Shown: piece after piece, positions 4,091 to 5,952 of the stretch
How the letters are laid out: the number at the start of each line of letters is the position of its first letter
Position numbering within the stretch: position 1 is the stretch's first letter
NCBI GenBank assembly: GCA_016865955.1
Contig: VGNW01000149.1
Location: forward strand, 1 to 5,952
Reading direction: 5' to 3'
Origin: Chloroflexota bacterium
Lineage (GTDB): Bacteria > Chloroflexota > Dehalococcoidia > SZUA-161
Length of the DNA: 5,952 nt
Translations under genes and position numbers: made by a program
Notes under the pieces: generated by a model
Databases searched by the model: none
Seen by the model: the letters and a program-made list of their open reading frames with translations, nothing else
Told to the model about the DNA's origin: nothing

Positions 4091-5545
4091 ATGAACCTTA
4101 TCCAGCATCTGGATTACCTCTTCAACCCCCGCTCGGCGGCAGTCATCGGAGCATCCAACATTCCCGGCAAATGGGGCTGCGATATCCTCAACCTTCTGCT
4201 CACCAGAGGACAGCGCCAGGTCTATCCCATCAACAAGAACAGACCCGAGGTGCTCGGCGTCAAGGCTTACCCCGGCCTGAGCGATGTGCCCGGACCCGTG
4301 GATTTCGCCGTGATTACCGTTGCCTCGGAAGCGCTCCCCGTAGCGATGGAGGACTGCGCCCGCAAAGGGGTCAAAACCGCCCTGGTTATCTCCGGCGGGT
4401 TCGCTGAGACTGGCGCTGAGGGCACTAAATTGGAGCTGAAGCTTCTCGAAATCGCCCGCCGGGGCGGTATACGCTTTATCGGGCCGAACTGTGCCGGGCA
4501 TTTCAATACCTACGCCGGGCTTTTCACCGCGCCCTATCTGCCTCCGCTGAACCAGGGACCCGTTTCCTTTATCACGCAAAGCGGCAACCTGGGGCTGGTC
4601 GTCCTTGCTCTGGCTCACGAGATGGGGCTGGGCTTCAGCAAGTACGTCAGCAGCGGCAACGAGGCGGATTTGCATTTCGAGGACTATCTGGAGTATCTGG
4701 GACAGGATGATACCACGAAGGTCATTATCGGCTATGTGGAGGGGCTGAGAGAAGGCAGACGCTTCCTCAATCTGGCACGCAAGATTACTAAGAAGAAACC
4801 TGTAATCATAATGAAGGTGGGCAGTTCGGATTGCGGGGCACAGGCTGCCAGGTCGCATACCGCCGCATTGTCGGGTTCGGACGAGCTTTCGGACGCCGCA
4901 TTCCGGCAGGCGGGCGTGATAAGGGTGGACGAGGTGAGCGACCTCTTAGATGTGACGCTGGTTATGCTGGGACAGCCCTTGCCGCGGGGCAAGAAGGTGG
5001 CAGTGCTGACGGTGGGCGGCGGGCTGGGGGTAATCGCCGCCGATGCCCTGAAAAAGCACGGCCTGGAGCTTTCCGAGCTATCTCCAGCGACCTTGAAAAA
5101 GCTCGGCTCAGTATTATCGGGACGATGGTCGCGCGGCAATCCGGTGGATACCAGCGGCGACATCAGCTACCCCTGCCTGCTGCCGCTTCTGGAGGATAAA
5201 AATGTGGATGCGGTGGTGATTTCAGGGCCTATCTGGACTCCTTTCGGCTTCGCCGGTCTGATGAGCACCGCCCCCTGGGAGAGGGACTACACAGTAAGCC
5301 CCGAGCAAATTCTGCAGGGCATCGAGGCAGAGTACGTAAGGAATCTGGAAGTAACGATGGAGCTTATGCAAAGATTTCAGAAACCCATTGTTTACTCTGT
5401 CTGGGTAAGCGATGAGGTGAAGAGCAGGATTGTTTATCAGACGATGGCGCAACACCACCTCATCCCCTATCTTACGCCGGACAGGGCAGTCAGAGCGCTG
5501 GCTCGGCTGGTGGAGTACAGCGAATACCTGGGCATAGCAAAGTAA
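4091..5545 (+). CDS. ADP-forming (NDP-forming) acyl-CoA synthetase, alpha-type subunit
   Basis: At 484 residues this is close to the usual alpha subunit length of about 460. The family reaction is acyl-CoA + ADP + Pi = acid + CoA + ATP, giving substrate-level ATP in the cytoplasm. Order: a CoA-binding Rossmann domain (about 8-135) with PRSAAVIGASNIPGKWG, YPINKN and GPNCAGHFNT; a succinyl-CoA ligase-like domain (about 155-290) with FITQSGNLG and ARSHTAALSGSD; and a second ligase-CoA domain (about 300-480) with VLTVGGGLGVIAAD and GNPVDTSGD. H256 in SHTAAL corresponds to the phosphorylated histidine (His257) known in archaeal enzymes. The ATP-grasp beta part is absent from the protein and the window, so it must be encoded elsewhere if the complex is standard. 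ATG 4091 is chosen because the downstream paralog aligns from its first Met; the upstream TTG 4070 lacks spacing for a ribosome-binding site. The Shine-Dalgarno is weak. The acyl substrate cannot be told. Confidence 0.92.
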   Translation: MNLIQHLDYLFNPRSAAVIGASNIPGKWGCDILNLLLTRGQRQVYPINKNRPEVLGVKAYPGLSDVPGPVDFAVITVASEALPVAMEDCARKGVKTALVISGGFAETGAEGTKLELKLLEIARRGGIRFIGPNCAGHFNTYAGLFTAPYLPPLNQGPVSFITQSGNLGLVVLALAHEMGLGFSKYVSSGNEADLHFEDYLEYLGQDDTTKVIIGYVEGLREGRRFLNLARKITKKKPVIIMKVGSSDCGAQAARSHTAALSGSDELSDAAFRQAGVIRVDEVSDLLDVTLVMLGQPLPRGKKVAVLTVGGGLGVIAADALKKHGLELSELSPATLKKLGSVLSGRWSRGNPVDTSGDISYPCLLPLLEDKNVDAVVISGPIWTPFGFAGLMSTAPWERDYTVSPEQILQGIEAEYVRNLEVTMELMQRFQKPIVYSVWVSDEVKSRIVYQTMAQHHLIPYLTPDRAVRALARLVEYSEYLGIAK

Positions 5546-5555
5546 ACATGGGAGT

Positions 5556-5626
5556 CCAGAGGGATATCCCTCTGGCGGGGGTTTGGGGGTGCCCCCCAAA
5601 TCCCAAATTCCCCCAAGATTGGGGGA
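5556..5626. repeat. Three consecutive hairpins between the synthetase paralogs
   Basis: First is a perfect 20-bp palindrome, CCAGAGGGAT with ATCCCTCTGG (5556-5575). Second is TTTGGGGG/CCCCCAAA with loop TGC (5582-5600), extendable by GGG/CCC across a G-T pair. Third is TCCCCCAA/TTGGGGGA (5609-5626). The set begins 11 nt after the upstream stop codon. It could block exonucleases or stop transcription, although no T-tract follows. The G- and C-runs and triple array suggest a dispersed repeat family rather than a gene-specific signal. Confidence 0.75.
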
Positions 5627-5652
5627 TACAGGGGGTTGACTTATTGAGGCGT

Positions 5653-5674
5653 GGTTGGAGCAGACGCTCCAACC
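5653..5674. repeat. 9-bp perfect hairpin upstream of the second synthetase
   Basis: GGTTGGAGC (5653-5661) pairs with GCTCCAACC (5666-5674) around loop AGAC, followed by TACCCTTAAATAAA. It lies 28 nt before the next ATG. It resembles a repeat half-element (CTAC end) more than a terminator, as there is no T-run. In the mRNA it would form just upstream of the ribosome-binding region. Confidence 0.65.
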
Positions 5675-5702
5675 TACCCTTAAATAAACTGAGAGTCTAA
5701 TT

Positions 5703-5952
5703 ATGGACCTTAACAATAACCTGGATTTGTTGTTCAATCCCAAATCGGTGGCGGTTATCGGAGCCTCCAACACGCCGGGCAAGTGGGGCTTCGGTATTCT
5801 CAGCCACCTGCTGGCTAAGGGAAACAGGCAGGTCTATCCGGTAAACAAGAACGGCGGCGAGGTAGTCGGAGTCAAGGCATATAAAAGTCTGAGGGAAATC
5901 AATACTCCGGTTGACATCGTCGTGATAGTAACTCCCGTTGCCGATGTCCCCG
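5703..5952 (+). CDS. Second ADP-forming acyl-CoA synthetase alpha-type gene (5' part)
   Basis: The first 83 codons are present and the frame runs off the right edge. The protein aligns without gaps with the start of the upstream synthetase, at 48 of 83 identical residues by my count (about 58%). It shares LFNPKSVAVIGASNTPGKWG, RQVYPVNKN and EVVGVKAY of the CoA-binding Rossmann domain. ATG 5703 is fixed by this alignment; only a weak GAGAG precedes it. It is a diverged tandem copy, lying 157 nt after its neighbour on the same strand, with hairpins between. Whether it shares a transcript is unclear, and no convincing promoter is seen in the gap. The two copies may serve different acyl substrates. 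Confidence 0.9.
   Translation, partial: MDLNNNLDLLFNPKSVAVIGASNTPGKWGFGILSHLLAKGNRQVYPVNKNGGEVVGVKAYKSLREINTPVDIVVIVTPVADVP

Noticed and set aside
4028..4858. 276-codon minus-strand frame opposite the synthetase
   Set aside because: It is a shadow of a GC-rich real gene; the plus strand encodes a clear conserved protein over the same bases.
1..5952. CRISPR array, tRNA, rRNA or insertion-sequence transposase
   Set aside because: No regularly spaced direct repeats, no tRNA-like arms with a CCA/T-loop signature, no rRNA-like blocks and no transposase motifs were seen.

Overview
The window is a bacterial chromosomal segment with about five intact or edge-truncated protein genes, one frameshifted gene, one tiny gene, and an unusually dense set of short palindromic repeats. 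Strong Shine-Dalgarno sites (AGGAGG type), sigma70-like promoters, tandem ADP-forming acyl-CoA synthetase alpha-type genes, a flavoredoxin-like protein and repeats with GTAGGGGC...CCTAC ends fit an anaerobic Chloroflexota/Dehalococcoidia-type genome. That placement is inference from style and recollection, not from a marker gene.

Layout. 1-298: the 5' end of an unidentified minus-strand reading frame at the left edge, then two hairpins. 299-1549 (+): a membrane-anchored protein with a long coiled coil and an HEWLH...NETAA zinc-peptidase signature. 1564-1615: a palindromic element between convergent genes. 1645-2178 (-): a flavin reductase-like (flavoredoxin/RutF-type) split-barrel protein. 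2404-2634 (+): a DUF433 antitoxin-like protein. Its stop overlaps (GTGA) what looks like the first codons of a DUF5615/PIN-like toxin, cut off by a 64-bp palindromic element (2651-2714). 2805-3651 (-): an AT-rich two-gene cassette, made of a class III nucleotide cyclase-like gene with a -1 frameshift in a T7 tract and a 46-residue DnaJ-type zinc-ribbon protein joined by a 4-nt stop/start overlap. 3835-4004: two palindromic elements 33 bp apart. 4091-5545 (+): an ADP-forming acyl-CoA synthetase alpha-type protein with its own promoter. 5556-5674: four consecutive hairpins. 5703 to the right edge (+): a second paralog of the synthetase.

The acyl-CoA synthetase pair probably belongs to a fermentative or acyl-CoA degrading pathway yielding ATP by substrate-level phosphorylation; no ATP-grasp (beta) part is visible here. 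The middle (about 2400-3830) looks accessory: a damaged toxin-antitoxin pair, a low-GC cassette (about 36% in sampled lines versus about 63% in a synthetase line) and repeats. The most unusual candidate is the cyclase-like plus mini zinc-ribbon pair. I do not recognise it as a described system, although the cyclase-like fold invites comparison with Pycsar-type nucleotide-signalling defence.
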